Below are positions 37,621 through 48,516 of a stretch of 64,000 nucleotides of DNA, one piece after another (position 1 is the stretch's first letter; every line of letters starts with the position of its first letter). The notes below the pieces were generated by a model, which was given only the letters and a program-made list of their open reading frames with translations, ran no database searches and had not been told where the DNA came from. The stretch lies in NCBI GenBank assembly GCA_036346255.1, contig CM070619.1, positions 31,750,342-31,814,341 of the forward strand, read 5' to 3'. Position numbers and translations under genes: made by a program. Source of the stretch: Ampelocalamus luodianensis. Taxonomy: Eukaryota > Streptophyta > Magnoliopsida > Poales > Poaceae.

Positions 37621-37635
37621 TGGCTCTGATACCAC
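37621..37635 (-). other. Primer binding site (tRNA-iMet) of TR-GAG
   Basis: Minus strand GTGGTATCAGAGCCA, a good match to the plant initiator Met-tRNA primer site, 2-3 bp inside the LTR at 37638. Confidence 0.9.
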
Positions 37636-37637
37636 TT

Positions 37638-40073
37638 TGTCAGGACCCGGGAGTAATATCCTAGATCCTCTGTGCATTTCTGAACTAGTCCCATGATCAG
37701 TCGCTAGTTCACACAGTTTAAATCAAATTTGGAGGATTTAACTAAAAACTTCCCAAATATAAGATTTGATCTAGGCATTGGCTAAGCATATGGTTAATTT
37801 TAGTATTATTTTGTCTAATAGTGACAAGGTATTCACGTTCAATATTCAAATTGGCCATACAAGGAAAATTAGAATAGCTAGACATTTAAAACAGGGAATT
37901 AAAATAATTGTATAAACATATGCATGCAGTAAGAATTTAAAACAGAATATAAATAATTTAAAATAATGGGATCAATATGATCAAGGGTATAACTTGCCTC
38001 GCTTGAGGTGATGTTGTTTTCCTTAACAGGTCACCTAGTACTCACAAGTACATTCTTCAGGTAGTCGAAGTGTACAATCACGATGATCATACAGTCAAAA
38101 TCAATCCTCTTATGTTGTTCTTCAATCGGCGTCGAAATCTGATTCTCCGAAGTTGTCGAAATCTAATCGTGAAAATACGACCAATTCAACTCAAATTCAA
38201 ATAAATTCAAAAAGGCAGATCAAAACAACTCCAAATAGAATTATTTTGGTTTAGTTAGCTAGGTAATAATTTTACATGAATCTACAAATTTGAATGGACT
38301 AAATCGGAGCTGGGATTCAAAAGATATGAATTTTAGAAGTTTGGAATTACATGGAATAATGAATTAGGGTTTAAAGGAATTATTGATCAAATAAACTCAA
38401 AATTAAATAATTTTGGTTTAGATGGCTAGATCTTGATTTTATATGAATTTAGAAATTTGAATCGACGAAATCGGAGTTCGTATGAGGGAGCACGAACCCC
38501 GGGAAGTTCTAAATGTAAATAAACCCTAAAATCAGATTTTATTGAATTTCTTGAATTATTTTTCTAAAGGAAATTCTAATTATTGCGCAAGCTGACGTCA
38601 GTTCTGATAATTTCGGGTTTAAAAGAATAAAAAAATAAATTCCGACATGTAGGACCCACATGTCGGTCTCACGGCTCATGTGGACTAAGCCCACGATTGT
38701 TTGAGGCTGAGGGGAGGGTGGACCGGCCATGTGGCGCTGACCGGGCACCGAGGTGGCGCCACGGTGGCGCACCGTGGCAGCCACGTGGCTGTGCCACGCA
38801 GGCACAGAGCCGGCGGCGGCTCGGGTCCCAATGGCGTCGGCGAACGGCGGCCTTCCATCGGCAGCGAGGGGTACTAGTAGAGAGAGGGCGCGAAGGTGAG
38901 CTTGGTGCACTACCTTACGACCGAGGAGCGTGACGAGGTGGCCGGCGGCGAGCGAAAAAGCGGCGGCGAAGTTCGAGCTCGTGGCGGTGGGCGGGCTCCG
39001 GTGGTCCTGCAGCCGTAATAGGGGGCGCACGGTGTAGGCGGTGGTGGTGCGACGCCGTTGGTGTCGTCGGGGAGGCCGGGGAGTTCCTAACATTGCCGAA
39101 TCGAAGAAAACCTCGACGCGGCGGGCGGCGAGGAACGCCATTGCGCGGCAGAGAGGAAGAGGGTGGAAGTGGATGGCGGCTTCGGGTTCGGTGGAAGGAG
39201 GCGCAGCTGGGGCGCCTTTAAATAGTTCGAGGGCGAGGCTGAGGCGGCGTAGGGCGCAAGAAGGTCGCGCGGGTCGCCGGCGGAGATTTGGCCAATAACG
39301 GCCGGAAATGAACGGGAGAATGCCGGATTTGGGGGAGGCGGAACGCGGGGGTTTTAATGCGCGCAATTCCGGGGAGGAGACGGGGAGGAAAACACGGCGG
39401 AGATGGAGCACGCGCGTGACAAGAATGGCGGCCGTGCGTGCGGGCGAAGAAGAAGGTCAGAGGGAGAAGAAAGGGGCGCGGCCGTCGGATGCCGATCTGA
39501 CGATGCGGGGAGCGGGGATGGCGTGGGGCACTGGTAGCCGTCCGATGTAGATCTGACGGCGCGGCGGAGAGAGGGAGAGAGAGGCGCGAGGCGACGAGAG
39601 CAGCCGAGTGGGCAGCGCGTGGGAGGAGAAGGTGGGCCGACCAGAGATTCGCCCAAGGCAATTTAGGATTTTAAATGGATTTTCCAATTGATTTAATAGA
39701 GATAAATAGAAAGGGCTTTAGAAAATAGCAAAATAATTCAAAAATTAAGAGAAAATTCACAGAAATTCCCTGAGGCATTTTGGATTTAATTAAAATATTT
39801 CAAACTTAAAGTTGGCTATACTTTTTGCAAATAAATTATTTTGGCTCTGCAATAATTAGGAAAAAGCTTATAAAACTCAGAAAATTCTAGAAATTAATTA
39901 AATTTTTATTTTTCAGGTCAAACCAACTGAAATTTCAAGAACCTCAAATAAGTTTTAAATTTTGACTTTTAAAACTTCAGAAATTCAAATAAGACAATCA
40001 AACTCTATCCAATTTGAGAAAATCCAATAACTTTATTTATTTTATTTTGGTAACATAACTTTGGGATGTTACA
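37638..40073 (-). repeat. LTR shared by TR-GAG units 1 and 2
   Basis: Full-length 2436-bp LTR. It acts as 5' LTR for unit 1 (primer site at 37621) and as 3' LTR for unit 2 (polypurine tract at 40074). The GC-rich stretch 38690-39560 carries a 290-codon minus-strand frame (39411-38539) and overlapping ones; I see no known domain and the same region is deleted in the other LTR, so I do not call a gene. Confidence 0.87.
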
Positions 40074-40337
40074 AACTACCCCCCTTAAAAGGAATCTCGT
40101 CCCCGAGATTTGGAGTGGCTAGAAAGAAAGCTAGGGATACAAGGTTTTCAACTGGAGTTGTTGTCGTCTACATCCTGCTCATCATCCGACAGAATTTGAG
40201 TTGTGACATTGCATGCACGCCCTCGCCCGTAATTTTGCGCTTCTTGTTTGCTTGCATGATGTTGACTTGTGGTTGATCGGGTTTGTTGCATGCCGCTTTG
40301 GAGATTTACCGCACTACTACAAAACAAAGCTATAGAA

Positions 40338-40805
40338 GACATTCCCATCACGCACGGGTTAATTTGAATCCGTCGTGTTGGGTCTGCGGGCGCAAGATTT
40401 GCTTTGCCGCCTATCACGCACGGTTATTACTAGTAACCGTCAGGATATATGATTATCACGCACGGTTTATATACGTAACTGTCGCGAAATATCACAAAGT
40501 GCTCTATTTATAAACCGTCATGATAATCCCCATATCACGCACGGTTTATAAATAGAGCGCTTTGTGATATTTCCTGCGATTCTCGTATATAAACCGCTCG
40601 TGATAATCTCATATCATGCACGGTTTATTAATAGAGCCGTCGTGATATGTCACGATGGTTTTGTATATAAACCGCTCGTGATAATCTCCGTATCGCTGCG
40701 GTTGATAAAGAGCACTGTCGGACATATCACGTAAGGTTTTTATATAAACCGCTCGTGATATATGCCTATCACGAGCAGTTCATATTTGGAACCGTCTCGT
40801 GATAT
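40338..40805. repeat. CACTA 5' subterminal repeat array
   Basis: About eleven units of about 40 bp, each made of TATCACGCACGGTT-like and AACCGCTCGTGATA-like halves facing each other across 10-15 bp of AT-rich sequence. Such subterminal motifs bind the transposon's own proteins in En/Spm-type elements. Confidence 0.85.
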
Positions 40806-40807
40806 CC

Positions 40808-41000
40808 TCGCTTATAAATACTTTGAGTACCCCGCCCATTCCCATTTGAGCCGCCACCAGATAAAACCCATCGCGCGCCGACAGAGAGAGAGGGAGGAGA
40901 AGGAGAGGAGAAAGGGAGGGAGAAGGAGAGGAGAAAGGGAAGGAGAAGAGAAAGAGAGGAGAAAGGGAGGAGAAGGAGAGGAGAAAGGAGGGAGACAAAG
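40808..41000 (+). promoter_or_regulatory. Putative TNP2 promoter and GA-rich leader
   Basis: CTTATAAATA at 40811-40820 resembles a TATA box. A purine-rich (GAGAGG/GAAAGG) stretch at 40883-40996 follows, like a 5' leader. Position before the transposase region supports this; no transcript evidence. Confidence 0.45.
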
Positions 41001-41280
41001 AATCGGAATAGATCGATTTGGTATTTTCGTCGTGAGCTCCGAGGGTAACATTCTTTATAACCCAATCGAGATATGGTAGAATATGCTAAGCATCGCGTGT
41101 ATAAGAGTCGAAGTGGGAGTAAACTTTTGTATCCGATGTAAGGGAATAGAATAATATTTTTCATTTTGTAGTTGGAATAATATTAAAGTTTCGTGAGGGG
41201 AAGGAAATGGAGAGAGAGAGCTGTTGAGAGAGATTTTATTAATCTAATTTGACACTATATATTTTGTTACATGTGTAGCG

Positions 41281-44200
41281 TAGATGGACCTAAACTCGAT
41301 GTATGGTGTGAACCGTGTGAGTCAAGAGTACATTAATGGCGTGGTTGCTTTTAGAAGAGCCGCGAGGTGATATGTTGAAAAAGGGGATAAAATATATGTA
41401 CCGGTCCATGCATTGATTGCGATAATCAAGATGTTTACCAACTCGCGCAGATAGAAGCACACTTGATTCGAAGGGGTTTCAAAAAGGGTATACATGTTGG
41501 ACCACCACGGTGAAGAGCGACGGTGAAGTTAGTAATAACGACATGCCGAGGAAGTCAACGATATGCGGATGTCAACGATATGCCGGATGTAGACCGTGCT
41601 TTTGATGAGGATAGGTCACACGATGACAACTGGATCGATACTACGCGATGCGTAAGAGAACTACAATGAGAGAGAGTTTTGTAAATTCGAGCGCTTAATG
41701 GAGGACTCGGTGAGACCTTTGTTCCCGGCCGCAAGCGGAATATACAAGGTTGTCAACCGTGATTGAACCGCTTAAATTAAAAGCAAGCAATGGTTGGTCC
41801 GATAAGAGTTTCACGGCGTTGTTAGGTCTCCTAGCGGACATTCTTCCGAGGGAAACGTGTTGCCCAACACCACCTACCAAGCAAAGAAGGTTCTTTGTCC
41901 ATTGGGAATGGAAGTAGAAAGAATACATGCATATCCGAACGATTGTATCCTCTATCGTAAAGAGTATGCAGACATGCATGTATGTCCGTGTGCAAAGCAT
42001 CCCGATACAAGCGCCGAATACTTCTAGGTTGAAGCAAGGACCTCTCGCTAAGATGTTATGGTATCTCGCTCGTGATCCCACGCTTGAAGCGCTTATTTGC
42101 GAACTCAAAAGAGGCAAGATTGTGCGTTGGCACTCAGAGGACCGTAAGAAAGATGGAAAGCTAAGACACCTGCTGATTCGCCGGTGGAGAAACTTCGATC
42201 GGAGGTTCAAGAGTTCGTGCAACCAAGGAACATAAGGTTAGGTTGAGTACAGATGGAATGAATCCTTTCGGCAACATGAGCAATGACATAGCACTGCCCG
42301 TGAATCTATGCATGTACAACCTTCCTCCTTGGTCGTATGAAGCGGAAGTACATTTTGATGTCACTACTTATCCAAGGGCCGAAACAACTGGGAATGATAT
42401 TGATGTGTACCTAGCACCATTGCTAGAAGATCTTGTGACACCGTGGAACGGCGGGTACTGTGTATGGGATGCGTACAAACGAGAACATCACTTTACACGC
42501 CATGTTGTTCTCGCACCATCAATGATTTTCCCGCTCTGGTAACCCGTCAAGCCTTGAGACAAAAGGAGCCAAAGCTTGTCCGCACCGCTAGATGCTAGAG
42601 AGTATATGGCTAAACAACTCACGCAAAACTATGTATACGCGTCACCGTAGGTTCCTTCCGTGAGTCACCCATACCGAAGATGAAGAAACAATTCGACGGA
42701 AATAAGGAGGACGGTTCACTCCAAGGGCTTTTAGAGGGAAAGATGTCTATGATATGGTTAATGATATCGATGTTGTGCTTGGGAATGGACGTCAATTAAG
42801 AACCCGTCGAAGAACATCCGAAGAAGCGGTCAATTTTTGGGACTTGCCTTATTGGGAGCACTTAGAAGTTCGCCATCGCATCGACGCCATGCATGTGGAG
42901 AAGAATGTATGTGATAGCTTGATTGGTCTCTCATCTTGAACATTAGTGGCAAAACAAAGGATGGTGTTAACGCATCGAGAGACTTGGTCGATATGAACAT
43001 AAGGACCGAGTTAGCACCGCAAGAGATCGATACAGACGAACGTACCTCCCCGACTTGCTACACTGCGCCCAAGGCCGAGATATGAATCGTGCGAGCTTGC
43101 ATGGTGTGAAAGTCCCGTCTCGTTACTCGCTAACATTAAGAAACTTGTTTCTATGCAAGATTTGAAATTAATTGGTATGAAGTCGCATGATTGTCATGTG
43201 CTGATGACACAAATGCTTCCTGTTGCAATTAGGAGTATCTTGCCGAACAAGGTTCGAGTAGCAATCTTGAGGCTGTGTTATTTCTTCAACTCAATTGCTC
43301 AGAAGGTCATCGATCCCCAAGGACTAGATGCTCTACAAAGCCGAGGTGGTGACGACTCTATGTCATCTTGAGATGTATTTCCTCCGTCATTTTTCGATAT
43401 CATGGTCCATCTCATTGTTCACCTTGTGAAAGAGATAAAGATATGCGCCCGTGTTCCTACGTTATATGTACCGCTCGAGAGGTACATGGGAATTCTCAAG
43501 TCCTACGTACGGAATCAATCTCGACCGGAGGGCAGCATCATCGAAGGTTATGCAACGGAAGAGGTCATTGAGTTCTGCGTCGACTATATGGCTCAGGTGG
43601 ATCCGATAGGTGTGCCTCTTTCGCCATGAGGGGAGACTTGATGGTATCGGGACCATCGGAAGGAAATCAATCACTCCCGATCCGATACATACGCTCAAGC
43701 CCATTTCATGGTCTTGCAACACATGACCGAAGTGTCCCCGCACGCCGACGAGCACAAAGACATGGTACGCCAACGTAATCCAAACCGGTCGGAGGTTTGG
43801 ATCATGAGAGCACAACCGCTGGTTCAACGGATGGTTAAAGGTGCGAATCACTGGAGGTCATCAAGTGATGATACATTGCTATGGTTGGCACAAGGGCCAC
43901 AATTTACAATTGTCACATGGCAAGGATATGACATAAATGGGTACACATTTTATATCGACACCGGGATAGGAAGAGCACACCCGTAACAGCGGTGTCCGCA
44001 TAGATGCCCTCGCATCGATGGGTCGAGGAGCTCGTACTATGGGCAAATAGAGGAGATATGGGAGCTCGACTACGTGCTTTTCAAGATCCCCCTATTTCGG
44101 TGCCGTTGGGTCCATCTCCCACAGGTGAAGGTTGACAAGTACGGCGTCACTACCGTGGACCTTGAACGTGTCGGATACAAAGACGAACCATTCGTACTGG

Positions 44201-44433
44201 CTAATCAAGTTGTTCAAGTATTCTATGTAACCGACCCGGCAAATAAGAAACGCAACGTAGTTCTTCATGGAAAAAGAAGGATTGTCGGAGTTGAGAATGT
44301 AGTGGACGAGGAAGAATACAATCAATTTGACGAGTTGCCTCCTTTTGGAGATGGCATCAGGCTCGACGAAGAACCCAGTGAGGAAGCTAGCTATATGCGC
44401 GCCGATCATCATGAAGGGCTATATTTTAATTAA
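41281..44433 (+). pseudogene. TNP2-type CACTA transposase region, multiply broken
   Basis: Pieces of a plant TNP2 transposase occur in order. 41920-42235: an HIRTIV...YVRVQSIPIQ segment, then LWYLARDPTLEALI and IVRWHSEDRKKDGKLRH. 42243-42542: STDGMNPFGNMSND, MYNLPPW, GNDIDVYLAPLLEDL. 42754-42939: LPYWEHLEVRHRIDAMHVEKNVCDSL. 43153-43628: MKSHDCHVLMTQMLPVAIR and the DUF4218 block with ERYMGILKSYVRNQ and PEGSIIEGYATEE. 43708-44433: DUF4216-type WQGYDINGYTFYID, then FKIPLFRCRWV, VDLERVGYKDEPFVLA and VFYVTDPANKK, ending with TAA at 44431-44433. The transposase would cut and move CACTA ends. Stops and shifts between almost all pieces make this copy inactive; some single-base indels may be sequencing errors. 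Confidence 0.88.
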
Positions 44434-44628
44434 GAATTTAATCCATTGTAATTAATTTATTCTATAACATCATGTGTTGTGGACTTGTAATCTCTCATAT
44501 ATTTTGATATTGATGTCAATGTGGACGCTCATCGTGAATCACAATTGGTTTTTGAAGTAAAATGTGTTATGAGCTTGTCTTCATATATACTTGTCACTGT
44601 GTTCATTGTATTTGATAATTGTTCGATC

Positions 44629-44950
44629 TATCACAGACGGTTCTATAATATAACCGTCGTGATAATGAATCGCGCACGGTTCTATAATAGAACCGCTCGT
44701 GATATGAGATTATCTCGAGCGGTTCTATTTGATAACCGCTCATGATATCCCGACAAAACCAATAGGTAATCTGTGATAAAGCTAATCACGCACGGTTTAA
44801 TACACAAACCGCTCGTGATATGAGTTTATCACGCACGGTTTAAATACCGCCGCTCGTGATATGGAACGTATCACGCATTTCGGTTATTAGATAAAGCCGT
44901 CTATGATTACTTATCAAAGACGGTTTTAGTAAAGAACCGCTCGTGATAGC
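44629..44950. repeat. CACTA internal hairpin-repeat array
   Basis: Seven or eight units with the same facing motifs (TATCACGCACGGTT / AACCGCTCGTGATA, with CACAGACGGTT variants) as the terminal arrays, but located about 4.3 kb inside the element, after the transposase region. Confidence 0.85.
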
Positions 44951-45360
44951 GCCTTATAAGGTGGGAACCGCTAGGTTTTCTCACTCGCCCTTTCTCTCGC
45001 CGCACCACTAAGTTTATCGCGCCTTTGCCTCCTCTAGGGCTCCCGCTCACCGCCGCTCCGACTCGACATCGCCGCTCGACCTCGCCGCCGCCTCGACCTC
45101 GGCGCCCCGACCGCGCCGCTTCTCCCGACCTCGGCGCTCCGACCGCATCGCCGACCTCGGCGGCCGCTCCCGACTCGCCGCTGCTCCCGACCGCGCGCTG
45201 CTCCCGACTCGGCGCGCCCGACCGCGCCGCTTCTCCCGACTCGGCGCTCGACCTCGGCGCCGCCCGACCTCGGTGCTGCCCCGACCTCGTCGCTGCTCCC
45301 GCCTCGCGCGCCCGACCACGCCGCTGCCCCGACTCGGCGCCCCGCCTGCGCGCTCAGATG
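44951..45360 (+). promoter_or_regulatory. Putative second promoter and GC-rich leader of the CACTA element
   Basis: CCTTATAAGG at 44952-44961 is TATA-like. After it comes a C/G-rich stretch (45040-45355) of repeated CTCCCGACC, TCGGCGC and CGACCTCGG words. The 136-codon frame across it is low complexity (Ala, Pro, Arg, Ser) and may be leader or N-terminus. Confidence 0.4.
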
Positions 45361-47530
45361 AGTTCATTTTTGCTACTCCCTTCCGTGTGTGAAAATGGCA
45401 TGTGGTTTGATAGCAATCGATACCTCATCGAATGAGAGCACATATGTTTCATCGAGATGCATGAATTGGTTCATTACTTATCTCGAATCGGGTTACCGAT
45501 TTGAACTGGAGGTTCAATATCCGGGACTTGGACTATAGACAATGAGCATGCGGCAGCAGTAGTTGAGTGGTTCCGATTGCTTTGCTTGACATCTTGTTTA
45601 CCCAGTTCTGCTATATATATTTTTTCCTAAAAGAATTGTTTGCTAATTCCTGCTTCTACGCGGTGAGATGAATGGATTAATTAGTTCGCGTCCACGCATA
45701 ATTCTGGACATGACGATGTCCAATTACCGATAGACGAGATCAAGGTAATGTACATGTATGGAATGCAGCAAAGATAGACCTATAGGACACTTTAGCTAAT
45801 TGTGTATCGTTTTGTAGGAGCCGACGACCTGCAAGCTCAGAGTGAGGTTAGTTGGGTCCATTTCTATTGAGGTCGCGCGGGATGGTGCATCCATACCAGA
45901 AGGGCAAGGCAAAGACGGCGTGTCCGTGTGGCGCAGGTTACGCCGTGGTGGAGGTGGACATGGTACATGAACATTTCATGGCCGTCCTACCGAGATTCGC
46001 CCAACGAAGAGATCACAACACTAGGGGATGCCGTACGCTTTATCCAAGGCCCAAGAAGGACATCGCCTTGACCCAAAGAAGGCCGCGATCTCAACATGAC
46101 CATTCCTCTCCAACGGACCCTCCATGACTCCACCTCATATTTCGCCTCGTAAGGCCACCTTTCGGTTCCTTGGAGAAGACATCGAAGGAACAATAAAAGC
46201 GTGTCACCGTGATCAGTCCCGAGTCGCCTCGCAAGAAGACGCCGCCAATGCTTAAGACCAAATCGGCGCCTCAAGTCCGGCAAGTCGGAATATCCGCTGG
46301 TACATCCTCGAAAACCGCTGTGCTCCTCGCAGATTAGGGCGTGCTGATATGCTTGTCGCTTTGCATGCCCGGTACTTGGATAGGACCCAAAAGGAGGGTG
46401 CGACATCGAATCACCGTCGATACGAGGATAAGCATTTCTTCAACGGACGAACCACTTCGCCGTGGGCTTCAACGACCTATATGACCTATTCAACCTCGTT
46501 GGCCTTGATGCCTCGCTTCACGATGTTGGACATCGTAAGTGCATACAATCAAGTTCTACATTCACGTAATACCGATAAATATCACAACTCATTTCTTATG
46601 TACGATACAAGATGAAAATGTCCGGTCGAAAGAACCTGTGGGTTTCGACCCACATGTGGTATCATTGCAAACCATCCAAAAGACTCGCCCTTCGTCGAGA
46701 AATACATAACACGACATTGCTTCGTCACAGAACACGAAGTACATCGTGGTGCCCTACAACCGTGGGTAAGTGTCACTACTTGCTCTACTTTATACGCAGA
46801 CGAACTCGGGTTTAATGACTATAGTGACATACATGAGTAGGTACCATCGATCCTTTTAGTCATCATACCAAAGAGGAACCATGTGATATACCTTGATTCC
46901 CTAATCCGCAACAACCACGACTTCAAAGATTCTAGGAGGAATACTCGTGTGTATGCTCATTTCTTCATACATAACTCTATTTTAGTCTTCATTAGTTTGA
47001 AATGGTCGAGGATAAATTTTTGGAATCATGTAGGTCGCTCATCGACTATGTTGCCAACAAAGGAATATACGATGGAAAGAGCGCCTAACTAACACACAGA
47101 CAAAATTTCCAAGACGCGCTATAATACGATAATCCTATATCCTACTTCATAATAACGATCTCGAATCGATATATGTAATTCTATTTTTGCAAAGGCCGCC
47201 AAAAAAAATGATGAGTTATGTGCAATTTACGTTTGCCATCATATGGACCGAATCATTAGAGCTAGGAAGAAGGATCCGAGGTTTGTGAATCTCCAAATAA
47301 TTATTTTGTAATTATAAAATTAAATATATATGCATAACACTTTACTCTTGCTAGCGATGTGGCTTGAATATAGAATTAGATGGACTCGTTGATAATGAGA
47401 TCAAGGACATTCGAGGGAAGCTCATGGCTTTATCATATCGTAGATAATTAAGGACACCGAGAATTTCACTCCGCCGCGACCGAGCGCATCACCCGCCGGC
47501 ACTTCTCAACCACTGCAAACAATTGACTCA
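45361..47530 (+). pseudogene. CACTA second ORF with Ulp1-like cysteine protease end
   Basis: Broken pieces in several frames. 45893-46030 contains ACPCGAGYAVVEVDMVHEHFM; 46351-46610 a segment with FFNGRTTSPWAS and MLDIVSAYNQV; 46740-46830 a VPYN-like and CHYLLYFIRRR segment; 46859-46930 IIPKRNHVIYLDSLIRNNHD, where the LDS block matches the catalytic Asp region of C48 (Ulp1/SENP) proteases; 47208-47290 ELCAIYVCHHMDRI, matching the C-G-Y-Y-V-C block with the catalytic Cys. Ulp1-like ORFs occur in many plant CACTA and MULE elements, with unclear role. The His of the triad is not securely located. Confidence 0.65.
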
Positions 47531-47714
47531 ATTGTAATCCAATTTATTTTGTAACAATACTTGAACAAATGTGATCTTTTGTAATTTATTTTGAGTAATG
47601 ATCGATTCAGTTTGTCCGTGATGTATCTGCTTTTTGTATGCTTGTTTTCGAGGGCATGGCTAGCAATTCCCGAGGCTAGCCAAAAATCGTGAAAATGTAG
47701 TTAGTTTAATGAAC

Positions 47715-48172
47715 TATCACGCACGGTTTTTTATAAAAACAATGCGTGAAGATAGAGTATCTGCTGCACGGTTCTAAGTAAAAACGCTCGTGAACTCGAG
47801 TATCACGAGACGGTTCTAAGTAAAAACGTCAGGAACTCGAGTATCGCGCACGGTTTTAACAACGTAACCGCCTGCGTGATAATCGACTTCGCGAGCGGTT
47901 TGTATAAATAACCGTCGCGGAAGACAGAGTATCACTGATTTGTTTTTACATAAATAACCGTCTGCGAAGACAGAGTATCACAGGCGTTTTGTGACAATAA
48001 CCGTCAGTGATAATCTGTCTTCACAGACGTTATTGATAAAACCGCTCAGGATATTCATATCACGCATTTGCGATCGACCGCTCGTGATAACCACCGTTAT
48101 CACGACCTTTTTCCGCACGGTTCAAAATCGCTCGCGATGACGGTTCCGAACCGCTCGTGATGGCTTTTTCTG
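47715..48172. repeat. CACTA 3' subterminal repeat array
   Basis: About ten or eleven units with facing TATCACG..CGGTT and AACCG..CGTGATA motifs, several diverged to GAAGACAGAGTATCAC variants. The array ends 8 bp before the 3' inverted terminus. Confidence 0.85.
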
Positions 48173-48180
48173 TAGTAGTG

Positions 48181-48516
48181 TGGCGAAATACCCAACCTCA
48201 TGGCAATTGAAGCATGTGATGCCTGCAATATAGGATGGGTCCTTCGTTGCCTGATCACCATCAGGTATATTGGAGGGCTCCAAGTTGACTGAGTTGTCTG
48301 CTGTTAGCTGGAGCTAGTCTTGATGCGATGAAATCCTCCTAGCTTTAGGAAAATTTCCAGGGTTGAACTTCTGTGCAGCCATTTTTCTCTTGCGATTCTC
48401 CATCTCGCGGTGTTTGCCTTCTTGACGAATTGCCTTGTCAACTAGCTGCCGAAAGTCGGTATAATCCTGGGAAATCAGCTGTACGGACAAGTCATCATTG
48501 AGTCCTTCTAGAAATC
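48181..48516 (-). pseudogene. gag: gag fragment of TR-GAG unit 2 (with 40090-40311)
   Basis: Minus strand reads FLEGLNDDLSVQLISQDYTD and EGKHREMENRKRKMAAQKFN, then GITCFNCHEVGYFA. Unlike unit 1, both Cys and the His of the knuckle are intact here, but the CACTA insertion follows directly (48180). The C-terminal remainder (NYGRGRACNVTTQILSDDE) lies at 40150-40311. Confidence 0.88.

Larger units (their letters stand above)
35262..40073 (-). mobile_element. TR-GAG-like non-autonomous LTR retrotransposon, minus strand (unit 1)
   Basis: Two LTRs (35262-35943 and 37638-40073), each starting TGTCAGGACCCGGG and ending GGGATGTTACA, flank 1.7 kb coding only gag. On the minus strand the primer site for tRNA-iMet follows the 5' LTR and a polypurine tract precedes the 3' LTR. 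There is no room for, and no trace of, protease, RT or integrase, which matches the TR-GAG class that relies on proteins from other elements. The 3' LTR has lost most of its middle. Confidence 0.87.
40312..48180 (+). mobile_element. CACTA (En/Spm) DNA transposon, 7.9 kb
   Basis: The ends are CACTACTACAAAA (40312) and TTTTTCTGTAGTAGTG (to 48180), the CACTA-type inverted termini. It interrupts TR-GAG gag at a point where the uninterrupted paralogue (36184) reads TTACTGGCG; the right flank is TGG as expected for a 3-bp target duplication, the left flank is CCG and so has changed. Inside are a TNP2-type transposase region, a second region with a Ulp1-like protease end, and three arrays of hairpin-like repeats. 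All coding frames are broken. Confidence 0.9.
40074..48516 (-). mobile_element. TR-GAG unit 2: polypurine tract and gag C-terminal half, split by a CACTA element
   Basis: 40074-40311 and 48181-48516 together match 35944-36528 of unit 1. The 40312-48180 stretch between them is a CACTA transposon. The unit ends at 48517, where a gypsy LTR (TGTGAGGACC) begins inside gag, so the gag N-terminus, primer site and 5' LTR of unit 2 are not present at the junction. Confidence 0.87.

Noticed and set aside
37621..37635. tRNA-Met gene fragment
   Set aside because: Only the 3'-end complement of the tRNA is present, next to an LTR: a primer binding site.
38539..39411. 290-codon minus-strand ORF as a host gene
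   Set aside because: Lies wholly in a GC-rich LTR, overlaps long frames in other phases and has no known domain.
40338..40805. Regularly spaced short repeats resembling a CRISPR array
   Set aside because: Units are inverted pairs without unique spacers, lie next to CACTA termini and recur at the other end; they are subterminal transposon repeats in a plant genome.
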